A stretch of 64,000 nucleotides of DNA. It comes from Microvirga sp. SRT01. Its GTDB lineage: Bacteria > Pseudomonadota > Alphaproteobacteria > Sphingomonadales > Sphingomonadaceae. Below the pieces are notes generated by a model. It saw only the letters and a program-made list of their open reading frames with translations. It was not told where the DNA came from and did not search any database. Position 1 is the first letter of the stretch; every line of letters begins with the position of its first letter. Position numbers and translations under genes: made by a program. The stretch lies in assembly GCA_018139225.1 (NCBI GenBank), contig JAGSNX010000003.1, positions 186,001 to 250,000 of the forward strand. The letters run 5' to 3'. Positions 55,360 through 63,387 of this stretch are shown here, one piece after another.

Positions 55360-55931
55360 TGTACCCACTTCTCGATCGTGTCGGCGACCGCCTGCGGCCC
55401 CTCGTCCTGCGGCACCAGCACCAGCGGCTTGCCGTCGGGGTCCATCAGATAGGCAGTGCGGCTGTGATCCACCAGGTAGCCGCCGCCGGGCGTCGCCGCC
55501 CCCTTGGCGGCATAGACCGCATACGCCTTCTTGATCGCCGCGATCGCGGTCTCGTCGCCGGTCAGGCCGACGAGGCGCGGATGAAAGGCCGAAACGAACT
55601 GCTTCAGCACGGGCACGGTGTCGCGGACGGGATCGACCGTGACGAAGACCGGCACCACTTTCGCCGCCTTGCCCGGCGCATCGCGTTCGGCCAGCTTCAG
55701 CCCCGCCGAAATCGACTGCACATCGGTCGGACAGACGTCGGGACAGAACGTATAGCCGAAATACATGATTCGGTATTGGCCCGCGAAGCTGCGGTCGGTC
55801 ACGGCGCGCCCGTTCTGATCGATCAGCGTGAACGGACCACCGATCCGCGCACCCTCCAGCGGCGGCTTTTCGGTCGGCGCGGGCTGGCAGGCGGATAGCA
55901 GGACAAGTCCGGCGAGAAGAAGCTTGTTCAT
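55356..55931 (-). CDS. SCO1/SenC family copper chaperone lipoprotein
   Basis: 191 residues. A lipoprotein signal (LVLLSACQPAP) precedes a thioredoxin-like fold with the copper-binding CPDVCPTD and the distal His in YLVDHSRTAYLMDPDG. Involved in copper delivery to cytochrome c oxidase CuA. First gene of a three-gene operon, divergent from the ankyrin gene. Confidence 0.94.
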   Translation of the reverse strand: MNKLLLAGLVLLSACQPAPTEKPPLEGARIGGPFTLIDQNGRAVTDRSFAGQYRIMYFGYTFCPDVCPTDVQSISAGLKLAERDAPGKAAKVVPVFVTVDPVRDTVPVLKQFVSAFHPRLVGLTGDETAIAAIKKAYAVYAAKGAATPGGGYLVDHSRTAYLMDPDGKPLVLVPQDEGPQAVADTIEKWVQ

Positions 55932-56004
55932 GGCGGTGCCAGCCTTGATCTGTTAGCCGGTGTCGCGCAAGCATTCCGGTTATCGTTCCAAGGACCCCGT
56001 TCGC

Positions 56005-56598
56005 ATGATGCGCAAGGCATTGATTTCGGCAGCTATCTTGATGCTGACGGCCCCCGTGGCGGCGCAGCAGCAATCCGAAAGCTACAAATTCCTCAGTGCC
56101 GTTCGCGATGCGAAGGGCAACGACGTGATCGCGATGCTCGACAAGCCGGGCAGCAACATCATCAATACCCGCGAAGTCACCTCCGGCGACGGCGCGCTGC
56201 ACATCGTCGTGAAGCGCGGCGACAGCACCTATCTGCGCTTCCTGCTGCAAAAGGGTGCCGATCCCAATCTGCGCGACGGCAAGGGCAACACGCCCATGCT
56301 GCTCGCCGTGCAGGGCGGCCAGTCGGACATGATCCCGATCCTGTCCGCGGCAAAGGCGAATCCGAACCTCGCCAATCAGACCGGCATCACGCCATTGATC
56401 CTGGCGACGCAGAACCGCAGCATCGACATGGTCCGCCTGCTCATCGCCGCCAAGGCCGATCCCGACCAGCAGGATCGCCAGACCGGCCAGTCGGCCCGCG
56501 AATACGCCACCAACGACCCGCGCAACTCCGCCATCGCCAAGATCTTCGCCGAGACGCCGAAGAAGACGCAGGCTCAGGTCGCCGGCCCGAAATTCTAG
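56005..56598 (+). CDS. Exported ankyrin-repeat protein
   Basis: 197 residues. Signal peptide MMRKALISAAILMLTAPVAAQQ, then about three ankyrin repeats (SGDGALHIVVKRGDSTYLRFLLQKGADPNL, KGNTPMLLAVQGGQSDMIPILSAAKANPNL, TGITPLILATQNRSIDMVRLLIAAKADPDQ). A periplasmic protein-binding role is inferred from fold only. Tandem ATGs at 56005 and 56008. Confidence 0.9.
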   Translation: MMRKALISAAILMLTAPVAAQQQSESYKFLSAVRDAKGNDVIAMLDKPGSNIINTREVTSGDGALHIVVKRGDSTYLRFLLQKGADPNLRDGKGNTPMLLAVQGGQSDMIPILSAAKANPNLANQTGITPLILATQNRSIDMVRLLIAAKADPDQQDRQTGQSAREYATNDPRNSAIAKIFAETPKKTQAQVAGPKF

Positions 56599-57106
56599 AG
56601 CCTGACGGCATCAGCTTGAGTCGATTATGCTGAGCCTGCCGAAGCACAGATGCAATCCGGGGCACCCGTGGCGTCGCTCGCGCGAATGCCACGGGCTGGT
56701 GCACGATCACTCCCTCGTCATCCCAGCGAACGCTGGGATCTCCGGCGACGGCGCGACCCGGGCGGCCCCAACCTCATCCGTCATGCCGGCCTTGTCCCGG
56801 CATCCCCGCCCCGCACGCTGCCAGTCCGCTACTCTCGCGATCGATTGAAGCCGGGACGCAACGTCGCGCCGACGCCCGCCCGCTGATCGCTCCAACAAAA
56901 TACCGATGGAAGCTGTCCTACAGCGCCCGGTTCGTGCCACGCTGAACGCGTCGTCCAAGGCTCCGCCTGCGCTTGCTCTTTGAACTCGCCAGCCCTGACG
57001 TGTGGAAAGCGAACCCTGCGAACCAACGACGTTGGACTAACCTTAGCCTAACCTTCCAGGGCGACCCCCAGCGATTACAACAACTTGGCCAATCAGTGCC
57101 CGAGGG
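56599..57106. other. Intergenic region with two palindromes
   Basis: 508 bases without a credible gene. ATCCCAGCG-AA-CGCTGGGAT (56720-56739) and ATGCCGG-N7-CCGGCAT (56783-56803) are REP-like. The 3' end of mmcB is at 57107. Confidence 0.6.
56720..56803. repeat. Two REP-like palindromes
   Basis: A 9-base perfect inverted repeat at 56720-56739 (ATCCCAGCG / CGCTGGGAT) and a copy of the ATGCCGG...CCGGCAT element at 56783-56803 lie 43 bases apart. The second is the same type as the pair at 7.1-7.2 kb. Confidence 0.7.
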
Positions 57107-57607
57107 TCACTCGAACGGCAGCGCCGCCGCCTCGGGATCGGCCAGTGCCGTCAGCCGCCGCGCCGCCCGCCGCGCGAACGCGAGGGTACACCGTTTGCGG
57201 ACATGCGCGGGAAGAGGCACCGTATGCGCCTGACGGACGATCTCCGCATCGTAACGATCCGCGACGATCACGCCCGTCCGCTCCGGCAGGAATGCGGGAC
57301 CGTCCAGCGGCGACAGGTCGAACCCCGCCGGCACCGCCCAGAAATAGCGGTCGCAATGCGCCAGATAATCGGGCCACTTGCCGTCACCCAGCAGGTCGGC
57401 GCGCGACACCTTGATCTCGACCACGACGAGCCCCCCGCGCGCATCGATCGCCATCAGGTCGGCACGGCGGCCACCGTCCAGCGGCACTTCGGGAAGGGTG
57501 ACGAGGTCGTGACGCAGCAGCATCCGCGTGACTCCGCGCGCCACATCGGCGGCGCAGAGCAGCGGATTGCCATCATCCAGACACGAAGAGGAGGCGACGT
57601 CCAGCAT
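57107..57607 (-). CDS. mmcB: MmcB family DNA repair protein
   Basis: 166 residues. ARGVTRMLLRHDLVTLPEVPL, RRADLMAIDARGGLVVVEIKVSRADLLGDGKWPDYLAHCDRYFWAVP and the ADRYDAEIVRQ tail match MmcB, a PD-(D/E)XK-like nuclease fold implicated in mitomycin C damage repair in Caulobacter. The VEIK motif carries the catalytic Glu and Lys. It lies downstream of the SleB-like hydrolase, with a possible hairpin between them. Confidence 0.9.
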   Translation of the reverse strand: MLDVASSSCLDDGNPLLCAADVARGVTRMLLRHDLVTLPEVPLDGGRRADLMAIDARGGLVVVEIKVSRADLLGDGKWPDYLAHCDRYFWAVPAGFDLSPLDGPAFLPERTGVIVADRYDAEIVRQAHTVPLPAHVRKRCTLAFARRAARRLTALADPEAAALPFE

Positions 57608-57634
57608 CGCCCCCGCTCATAGAACGTAACACGA

Positions 57635-57655
57635 ACGGCGGGCAAGCCCCGCCGT
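57635..57655 (-). terminator. Hairpin after the cell-wall hydrolase gene
   Basis: ACGGCGGG / CCCGCCGT form an 8-base stem with a 5-base loop, 8 bases past the stop of the hydrolase gene on the minus strand, followed by TCGTGTT. A weak terminator at best. Confidence 0.45.
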
Positions 57656-57662
57656 CATACGT

Positions 57663-58259
57663 TCAGCGATAGAAGATGTGATTGCCGATCGCGGCGATCT
57701 TGGTCAGGCCCGATCCCGGCAGGCGGCCCGGCGTATTGAAGTACAGCGCCTTGGGGGCGGCGGCCTTCCACATGTCGGCCATCGCGACGCGGGCGACGGC
57801 GATCGCGGTGCGCCACGACCGAGCGCCCTCGTTGACCGCGGGGATCTCACCACCGCGCACGAAGCCGAACTGCCCGCGCTGCTTGACGACGGCGCAAACG
57901 TCGGTCGGGAAACGCCCCGACTTCACGCGGTTCAGGATGACCTGAGCGACGGCGAGCTGACCGGACAGCGGCTCGCCCTTGGATTCGAAGTAGATCGCAC
58001 CGGCCAGGCAGCGCATCGCGGAGGTCGAAGCGGTCGCATTGTCATCATGCGCGTCGACGGCGTCGGCCAGGGTATCGAAGGAATCGGTGGTGGCGGTCTC
58101 GACAGGAGCGGTCTGCTCGACTGTGGACTCCACCGCGGGGGCCGACACGGCGACGGAGGTCTGAACCTCTTGTGCTAGGGTCGGCGTGCTGGTGCCGAGT
58201 AGGCCGGCCAGCGCAAGGGACATGGTCGCGGCAGTCGCGAACCGGGCAAAAACGGTCAT
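57663..58259 (-). CDS. SleB-type cell wall hydrolase, exported
   Basis: 198 residues. Signal peptide (MSLALAGLLGTSTPTLA), a Thr/Val/Glu-rich linker, and a Hydrolase_2 domain with MRCLAGAIYFESKGEPLSGQLAVAQVILNRVKSGRFPTDVCAVVKQRGQFGF and a terminal NTPGRLPGSGLTKIAAIGNHIFYR. It likely cleaves peptidoglycan as an N-acetylmuramoyl hydrolase; the conserved Glu is in YFESKGE. Confidence 0.9.
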   Translation of the reverse strand: MTVFARFATAATMSLALAGLLGTSTPTLAQEVQTSVAVSAPAVESTVEQTAPVETATTDSFDTLADAVDAHDDNATASTSAMRCLAGAIYFESKGEPLSGQLAVAQVILNRVKSGRFPTDVCAVVKQRGQFGFVRGGEIPAVNEGARSWRTAIAVARVAMADMWKAAAPKALYFNTPGRLPGSGLTKIAAIGNHIFYR

Positions 58260-58413
58260 TCACTCTATACGACATGCGGTGAGATCACGGACCCGACCAC
58301 CTGCGGTGGTCGTCCGGGCTGCCCCCCGACTGCGTCACCGACCCGGATCGCACCCGGACACGGCACAACGCGTGTTTTCAGTGGAACCGCGCTCGCCGAA
58401 GCGAGTTAACGAG

Positions 58414-58740
58414 TCAATTCGCCGCCAATATTTCAGCGACGAGCCGTTCCGCCCCCGGGACGTTCAGTTCGATCACCCACAGATCGGGGTCGCGTGAGCG
58501 CCTCCGCCGCCAGTAGCCGACGACATCCTCCGCCGGTGTCGACTCGACGATCGCGACCCGACCGAGCCTGTCGAAAGCCCGCTCGAACAACCGCTCGGCA
58601 CCGCCCGGTTCTATCGTCACGGCCAGGATCGCGCCGGCCTGCGCATCGCCCTTCGCCAGCACCATACCCATCCCGCCGCTGTCGTTCGCCCGTCGCAGCA
58701 TCGCCGACACGAGCAGATGACTCGGCAGCCGGTCGCTCAC
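58414..58740 (-). CDS. DUF1491 family protein
   Basis: 108 residues with the family pattern SHLLVSAMLRRANDSGGMGMVLAKGDAQAGAILAV and a charged YWRRRRSRDPDLWVIELNVPGAERLVAEIL tail. No known function. The ATG overlaps the thioesterase stop by 4 bases, and the run from ptsN through this gene is tightly packed. Confidence 0.88.
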   Translation of the reverse strand: MSDRLPSHLLVSAMLRRANDSGGMGMVLAKGDAQAGAILAVTIEPGGAERLFERAFDRLGRVAIVESTPAEDVVGYWRRRRSRDPDLWVIELNVPGAERLVAEILAAN

Positions 58741-59189
58741 GCGCGGTACCCCGGCAAGGTCGCGAGCGGGATGCGGGACCGCATAAAGGTGCCGGTCCCG
58801 CGCGCCGCTTCCTCGCCATCCGCATCGATCAGGCGCGCTTCTGCGACGAAGACGCGGCGCTTGCCGCTGATCCAGCGCCCCTCCGCCACCACCGGGCCGC
58901 TGGTCAGCGGCTTGGTCAGCAACAGGTTGAACGCCGTCGTCAGCAGGAAGCGATCGCTGACCAGACTATTCGCGGCGTAGAAGGCGGCATCGTCGAGCAT
59001 CTTGAAATAGCTCGTGCCATGCGCGGCACCGCCGGCGTGGTAATAGCGGTCGTCGATCGTGAAACGGATGCGGGCGACGCCGCTTTCGGGGATCTCCAGC
59101 GACGATTCGAAGAAGCGGTTGATCGGCGCCTCTGCGTAGAGTTGCTCCAGCGCCCGAAAATGCGCCGACTCCCCGCTTTCAGGCGGCAT
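58737..59189 (-). CDS. PaaI-family hotdog-fold thioesterase
   Basis: 150 residues from the ATG at 59189 (or 160 from 59219). YYHAGGAAHGTSYFKMLDDAAFYAANSLV is the hotdog helix with the GG-x3-H-G motif; TTAFNLLLTKPLTSGPVVAEGRW and VFVAEARLIDADGEEAARGTGTFM are the beta strands. It hydrolyses an acyl- or phenylacetyl-type CoA. Overlaps ptsN by 11 bases. Confidence 0.87.
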   Translation of the reverse strand: MPPESGESAHFRALEQLYAEAPINRFFESSLEIPESGVARIRFTIDDRYYHAGGAAHGTSYFKMLDDAAFYAANSLVSDRFLLTTAFNLLLTKPLTSGPVVAEGRWISGKRRVFVAEARLIDADGEEAARGTGTFMRSRIPLATLPGYRA

Positions 59190-59649
59190 GCCGGCTCTCG
59201 TCGGCGGTGAACAGCGCATAGAGCGCGTCGCGCGATCCGGCCCCGCGCAGCTTGCCCAGGAACGACCGGTCGCGCAGCCGCCGCGACACGCGGGCGAGCG
59301 CCTTCAGATGGTCCGATCCGGCGTCGACCGGCGACAGCAGCACGAACACCAGATCGACGGGCAAGTTATCGACCGCCTGGAAGTCGATCGCCTGCGACAG
59401 GCGCACGAACAGGCCGGTAGGGGCGGCCAGGTCGGGCAGCTTGGCATGCGGGATCGCGACGCCGCCGCCGAACCCCGTCGAGCCGAGCTTCTCCCGTTCC
59501 GCCAACCGATCGGCGATCGTCCGGGCGTCGCCGACGCGCAGGATTTCGAAGCTGTTGGCGACCTGTTGGAACAGCGCCTTCTTCGTGGCCGTGTTCCAGC
59601 CGGTGGCGACGGCGTCGGGACGCAGCAAGTCGCTGAAATCGGTAATCAC
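59179..59649 (-). CDS. ptsN: PTS IIA-like nitrogen regulatory protein
   Basis: 156-residue EIIA-Ntr. The GTG at 59649 gives the usual start (xITDFSDLLRPDAV); the phospho-His is in GGVAIPHAKLP, with KKALFQQVAN and VFVLLSPVDAGSDHLKALARVSRRL conserved. It regulates K+ transport and the stringent or nitrogen response. It follows hpf by 70 bases. Confidence 0.94.
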   Translation of the reverse strand: MITDFSDLLRPDAVATGWNTATKKALFQQVANSFEILRVGDARTIADRLAEREKLGSTGFGGGVAIPHAKLPDLAAPTGLFVRLSQAIDFQAVDNLPVDLVFVLLSPVDAGSDHLKALARVSRRLRDRSFLGKLRGAGSRDALYALFTADESRHAA

Positions 59650-59719
59650 GAAGCTGTCCCGGTCATGAAGGCCCCCGCGCGGGCCATAGCGGCTGGCGCG
59701 GGGGGAGCAAGGGAAGGGC

Positions 59720-60304
59720 TCAGGCGGCGCGCTGCGGCTCCACCCAGCCGATCGTTCCGTCACCGCGGCGATAGACCATGTTGTACGTCCCGGTGCCGGA
59801 ATTCTTGAACAGCAGCGCCGACGTGTTGCGCAGGTCGAGCATCATGACCGCATCGCCGACCGACGCATCGGGGATGTCGACGCGCGTCTCCGCCACGATC
59901 AGGGGGGCGTCGGCCTCTTCCTCCTCGGACGTTGACTCGGCGAACAGCGTATAGCCGGCATTGTCGTAGGCACCTGCCTCCGCGATCTCGATCGTCTCGG
60001 CGGCGTGGCGATCCTTCAGGCGGCGCATGTAGCGGCGCAGCTGCTTCTCGATCTTCTCCGCCGCGCCGTCGAAGGCGGGATGCGCGTCCTGCGCTTCGTG
60101 CCGACCCTTCAGCACCAGGCCCTTCATCACGTGGGCGACGATATCGCACTTGAACCCGACATCATGCGGCCCCTTGCCGAAGGTGACTTCGGCAGAGATG
60201 GCGCGGCTGAAATACTTGTCGGCGATACCCTGGAGTCGGTCCTGAACATGGGTCTTGAGCGCTTCGCCCGTTTCGACCTGATGACCTGAAATCCGGATAT
60301 CCAT
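59720..60304 (-). CDS. hpf: Long-form ribosome hibernation promoting factor
   Basis: 194 residues. The N-terminal domain is MDIRISGHQVETGEALKTHVQDRLQGIADKYFSRAISAEVTFGKG; the C-terminal dimerisation tail ends MMLDLRNTSALLFKNSGTGTYNMVYRRGDGTIGWVEP. It dimerises 70S ribosomes in stationary phase. GGAGAAG precedes the ATG at 60304. Followed by ptsN as in other proteobacteria. Confidence 0.96.
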   Translation of the reverse strand: MDIRISGHQVETGEALKTHVQDRLQGIADKYFSRAISAEVTFGKGPHDVGFKCDIVAHVMKGLVLKGRHEAQDAHPAFDGAAEKIEKQLRRYMRRLKDRHAAETIEIAEAGAYDNAGYTLFAESTSEEEEADAPLIVAETRVDIPDASVGDAVMMLDLRNTSALLFKNSGTGTYNMVYRRGDGTIGWVEPQRAA

Positions 60305-60355
60305 CGTCTTCTCCATGTCTCTCGAACGATCCTGTTGGCTTCGTTCGAAACAGCG

Positions 60356-61051
60356 TCAACCGGACGCCACGGCCCCCCAGAGCGGATCTGAAATGCCCTT
60401 CATGAACGCGGCATGCGCGAGAAGTTCTCCCTCCGGCACTGTGAAAACACGCGGCGGCCGGACGATGCGAGGGGCGGATGCGACGACCGGCCCCGTATCG
60501 GCGACGATGATGTCGCTGACGAGGCCGAGCCCGATCTGCCGCCCGCCCATCAGTTCGACATAGACCTGCGCCAGCAACTGCGCGTCGAGCAATGCGCCGT
60601 GCAGGACGCGGTGCGAACGATCGATCCCGAAGCGTGAGCACAGCGCGTCGAGCGTGTGCTTCGCCCCCGGATGTCGCGACCGCGCGATCTGCAGCGTGTC
60701 GACCATCCGCGTCCGGGTGCAGATCGGCGGAAAGCCGCACGCCCCGAGTTCGCCGTTCAGGAAGGCGAAGTCGAAGCCGGCATTGTGCGCGATCAACGGC
60801 GCGTCGCCGATGAAGTCGAGCAGGTCGGCGACACCCGCCGCGAACACCGGCTTGTCGGACAGGAAGGCGTCAGACAAGCCGTGGACCGCCTGCGCCTCCG
60901 CCGGCATCGGACGCTCGGGACAATAATAGGCGTGGAAGGTGCGGCCGGTTTCGACCCGGTTGAACAGCTCCACGCAGCCGATCTCCACCATCCGGTCGCC
61001 CTCGGCGAACTTGAATCCGGTGGTTTCGGTATCGAACACGATCTCGCGCAT
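60356..61051 (-). CDS. dnaQ: DNA polymerase III epsilon subunit
   Basis: 231-residue 3'-5' exonuclease. ExoI is REIVFDTETTGF, ExoII is LIAHNAGFDFAFLNGELG and ExoIII is HGALLDAQLLAQVYVEL; the C-terminal tail binds the polymerase. The ATG at 61051 starts the exonuclease. Seven bases after coaE. Confidence 0.95.
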   Translation of the reverse strand: MREIVFDTETTGFKFAEGDRMVEIGCVELFNRVETGRTFHAYYCPERPMPAEAQAVHGLSDAFLSDKPVFAAGVADLLDFIGDAPLIAHNAGFDFAFLNGELGACGFPPICTRTRMVDTLQIARSRHPGAKHTLDALCSRFGIDRSHRVLHGALLDAQLLAQVYVELMGGRQIGLGLVSDIIVADTGPVVASAPRIVRPPRVFTVPEGELLAHAAFMKGISDPLWGAVASG

Positions 61052-61058
61052 GGGGACC

Positions 61059-61652
61059 TTATCCGCCCGTCGACGCGCGGAGGCAAGAGATCGCCCGGCG
61101 AACCGCATCACGGGTTTCGTCGAATGTCACGTCGGTCGCGATGACGAGGTGCGCGCGCGCGCGCTTGTCGGCGTCGGGCAGCTGCCGCGCGAGGATCGCG
61201 GCGAACTTCGCCTCCGTCATATCAGAGCGGGCGAGGACGCGGGCGCGCTGCACCGAGGCAGTGGCGGAGACGACGACGACCCGGTCGACGCGCGCATCGC
61301 CCCCGGTTTCGAACAACAGCGGAATGTCGAAGACGATCAGCGGCGAATCGGCATGCGCCGTCACGAAGGCGGCGCGTTCCGCGGCGACGGCGGGATGCAC
61401 GATCGCCTCCAGCTTCTTCATCGCCGCGTCGTCGCCCAGAACGGCCTCCGACAAGGCGGTGCGATCCACGCCGCCGGCCCCGGTCGTGCCGGGAAACGCC
61501 GCCTCGATCGCGGCGACGACGGCACCCGCGGGGCCTTGCAAGCGGTGGACGGCCGCGTCGGCGTCGAACACCGGCACGCCCTCGGCCGCGAACATCGCCG
61601 CAACGGTGGACTTGCCCATGCCGATCGATCCGGTGAGGCCGACGGTCAACAT
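61059..61652 (-). CDS. coaE: Dephospho-CoA kinase
   Basis: 197 residues. P-loop [17 protein letters not shown], the [11 protein letters not shown] acceptor-site Asp, and [17 protein letters not shown] (seen as [13 protein letters not shown]) substrate segment. Last step of CoA synthesis. Its ATG overlaps the aroE stop by one base (TGATG). Confidence 0.96.
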   Translation of the reverse strand: MLTVGLTGSIGMGKSTVAAMFAAEGVPVFDADAAVHRLQGPAGAVVAAIEAAFPGTTGAGGVDRTALSEAVLGDDAAMKKLEAIVHPAVAAERAAFVTAHADSPLIVFDIPLLFETGGDARVDRVVVVSATASVQRARVLARSDMTEAKFAAILARQLPDADKRARAHLVIATDVTFDETRDAVRRAISCLRASTGG

Positions 61653-62458
61653 CAGGCCGTCAGCAACTCGCGCAGATCGTCGTCACGGTCGCGGGGCGGG
61701 TCCTTGCCGAAGAAGATCGCGAACGCCGCCGCCGCCTGCGCCACCAGCATGTCGAGCCCGTCCACCGTGTCGAGATCGCGCGCGCGCGCCGCCGCCAGCA
61801 GCTCCGTCTCCAGCGGCGCATAGACGATGTCGTAGACAACGGCGTGGTCGGGCAGGGCGGACAGGTCGAGCGACAGCGGCGGCTGGCCGACCATCCCAAG
61901 GCTCGACGCGTTGACGAGCAGCGCGGACGGCGGCGCGGACGGACCGAGCGGCAGCGCCTGACCCCTGAGCTTGAAGTGAGACAACAGCGCCGCGGCCTTG
62001 AGCGGGTTGCGGTTCATCACCGTCACCGGGCCGACGCCGACCTGCGCCAGCGCCCACAGAATCGCGCGCGCCGCACCACCCGCTCCGATCACCGTCACCG
62101 GCTGTCCGGCGAGATCGAGGTCAGCGATCGGTGCCCAGAAGCCGGCGGCGTCGGTGTTGGTGCCGGCCAGAGTGCCGTCCGCCTGACGGAAGATGGTGTT
62201 CACCGCGCCGATCGAAGTTCGAACGTCACCAGGGTCGGCGACGTGGTCGAGCGCCGCAATCTTGTGCGGGACGGTGACGTTGCAGCCGCGCCAGTCGGGG
62301 TCAGCGGCGCGACCTTCGAGAAAGGCGGCGAGGTCATCCGGCGCGACGTGCGTCGCGCGGTAATCGGCGCCGATGCCCAGCGCCTCCAACCAGAAACGAT
62401 GGATGATCGGCGATTTGGAGTGGCTGATCGGGTCCCCGATCACGTCTGCGTAGGGCAT
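61652..62458 (-). CDS. aroE: Shikimate dehydrogenase
   Basis: 268 residues. The shikimate site ([29 protein letters not shown]) and NADPH site ([27 protein letters not shown]) are intact, and the C-terminal [19 protein letters not shown] is typical. Between maf and coaE. Confidence 0.96.
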   Translation of the reverse strand: MPYADVIGDPISHSKSPIIHRFWLEALGIGADYRATHVAPDDLAAFLEGRAADPDWRGCNVTVPHKIAALDHVADPGDVRTSIGAVNTIFRQADGTLAGTNTDAAGFWAPIADLDLAGQPVTVIGAGGAARAILWALAQVGVGPVTVMNRNPLKAAALLSHFKLRGQALPLGPSAPPSALLVNASSLGMVGQPPLSLDLSALPDHAVVYDIVYAPLETELLAAARARDLDTVDGLDMLVAQAAAAFAIFFGKDPPRDRDDDLRELLTA

Positions 62459-62469
62459 TGATTTCCTTC

Positions 62470-62501
62470 GAAGTGGAGGCCCGAAGTGGAGGAAGTGGAG
62501 G
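62470..62501. repeat. Three copies of GAAGTGGAGG
   Basis: GAAGTGGAGG occurs at 62470, 62483 and 62492 in the 60-base gap between aroE and maf (read CCTCCACTTC on the coding strand). It may be a small expansion of a ribosome-binding region; no purpose is known. Confidence 0.6.
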
Positions 62502-62518
62502 CGATCCAGCGTGTGCCT

Positions 62519-63106
62519 CTACTTCGGCAACACGCCGCGTTCGCGCAGATAGGCAAGCACCGGCAGCAGCGGCATGCCGAGAATGGTGAAATGGCTTCCC
62601 TCGATCTTCGCAAACAGCTGCACGCCCGGCCCCTCGATCCTGAAACAGCCGACGCATCCCGCGATGACCGGCCACTCCATATCCAGATACGCCTCGATGA
62701 AGGTGTAGGACAGCGGCCGTACATGCAGCCGCGCGCGTTCGACGTGACGCCAGACCGGGCGGCCCTGTTCGGCGATCACCACCGCGCTCCAGATGTCGTG
62801 CGTGCCGCCGCTCATGCGAGTCAGATGCGCGGCCGCCTGTTCGCGGCTCTCCGGCTTGTCGAGGCGGGTGCCGTCGGCGAGCGCGACCAGCGAGTCGGAG
62901 CCGAGGACGAGGCCGGGCAGGCGGGTGGCGACCTTGACCGCCTTCAGTTCCGCCAGCGCATCCGCGAGGTCGCGAGGCGAGAGGTGGGTGAGAGCGGCCT
63001 TCGCGGATTCTTCATCGACGTTGGCGGCGACCGCCTCGAACGGGACGCCGGCGGCGTCGAGCATGGCGCGGCGGGAGGCGCTTTGCGAGGCGAGGATGAG
63101 GGTCAT
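62519..63106 (-). CDS. maf: Maf-family nucleoside triphosphate pyrophosphatase
   Basis: 195 residues. LILASQSASRRAMLDAAGVPF is the Maf P-loop signature; LVLGSDSLVAL, SREQAAAHLTRMSGGTHDIWSAVVI and GCFRIEGPGVQLFAKIEGSHFTILGMPLLPVL are the other conserved parts. House-cleaning hydrolase of modified pyrimidine nucleotides. Confidence 0.94.
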   Translation of the reverse strand: MTLILASQSASRRAMLDAAGVPFEAVAANVDEESAKAALTHLSPRDLADALAELKAVKVATRLPGLVLGSDSLVALADGTRLDKPESREQAAAHLTRMSGGTHDIWSAVVIAEQGRPVWRHVERARLHVRPLSYTFIEAYLDMEWPVIAGCVGCFRIEGPGVQLFAKIEGSHFTILGMPLLPVLAYLRERGVLPK

Positions 63107-63326
63107 CGGTGGAGCATTCCTGCGCGGTGGTTCTGGTCCGAAGTATCCCGCGAAGGCGCGGACACAGCGATCCGGGGTGAGCGGTGATTCGTGGGTTAGA
63201 AGGCACTAGGCTCCCACATGCGCGGGAGCACGGAATGTTGCAGGGGCAGCACTCTAATTCCTGCCCGGCGAAGGTCGTCCCGTTGTGGTCACGGCGGTGG
63301 GACTCACTTGGTGCGCAGCAACTGGG

Positions 63327-63344
63327 CCCCGGCCTTCGCCGGGG
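63327..63344. repeat. REP-like palindrome CCCCGGCCTTCGCCGGGG
   Basis: Exact reverse complement of the palindrome at 35102-35119, with related flanking bases (GTGCGNNNCAACTGG). Lies in the 281-base gap between maf and the PEP synthase regulator. Confidence 0.65.
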
Positions 63345-63387
63345 AGGGACGTCAACGTCATTTGGGAGACCGACGGCAGCCCCATCC

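Noticed and set aside
56627..56958. Several 70-85 residue frames on both strands after the ankyrin gene
   Set aside because: They run through REP-like palindromes and encode repeat-derived peptides.
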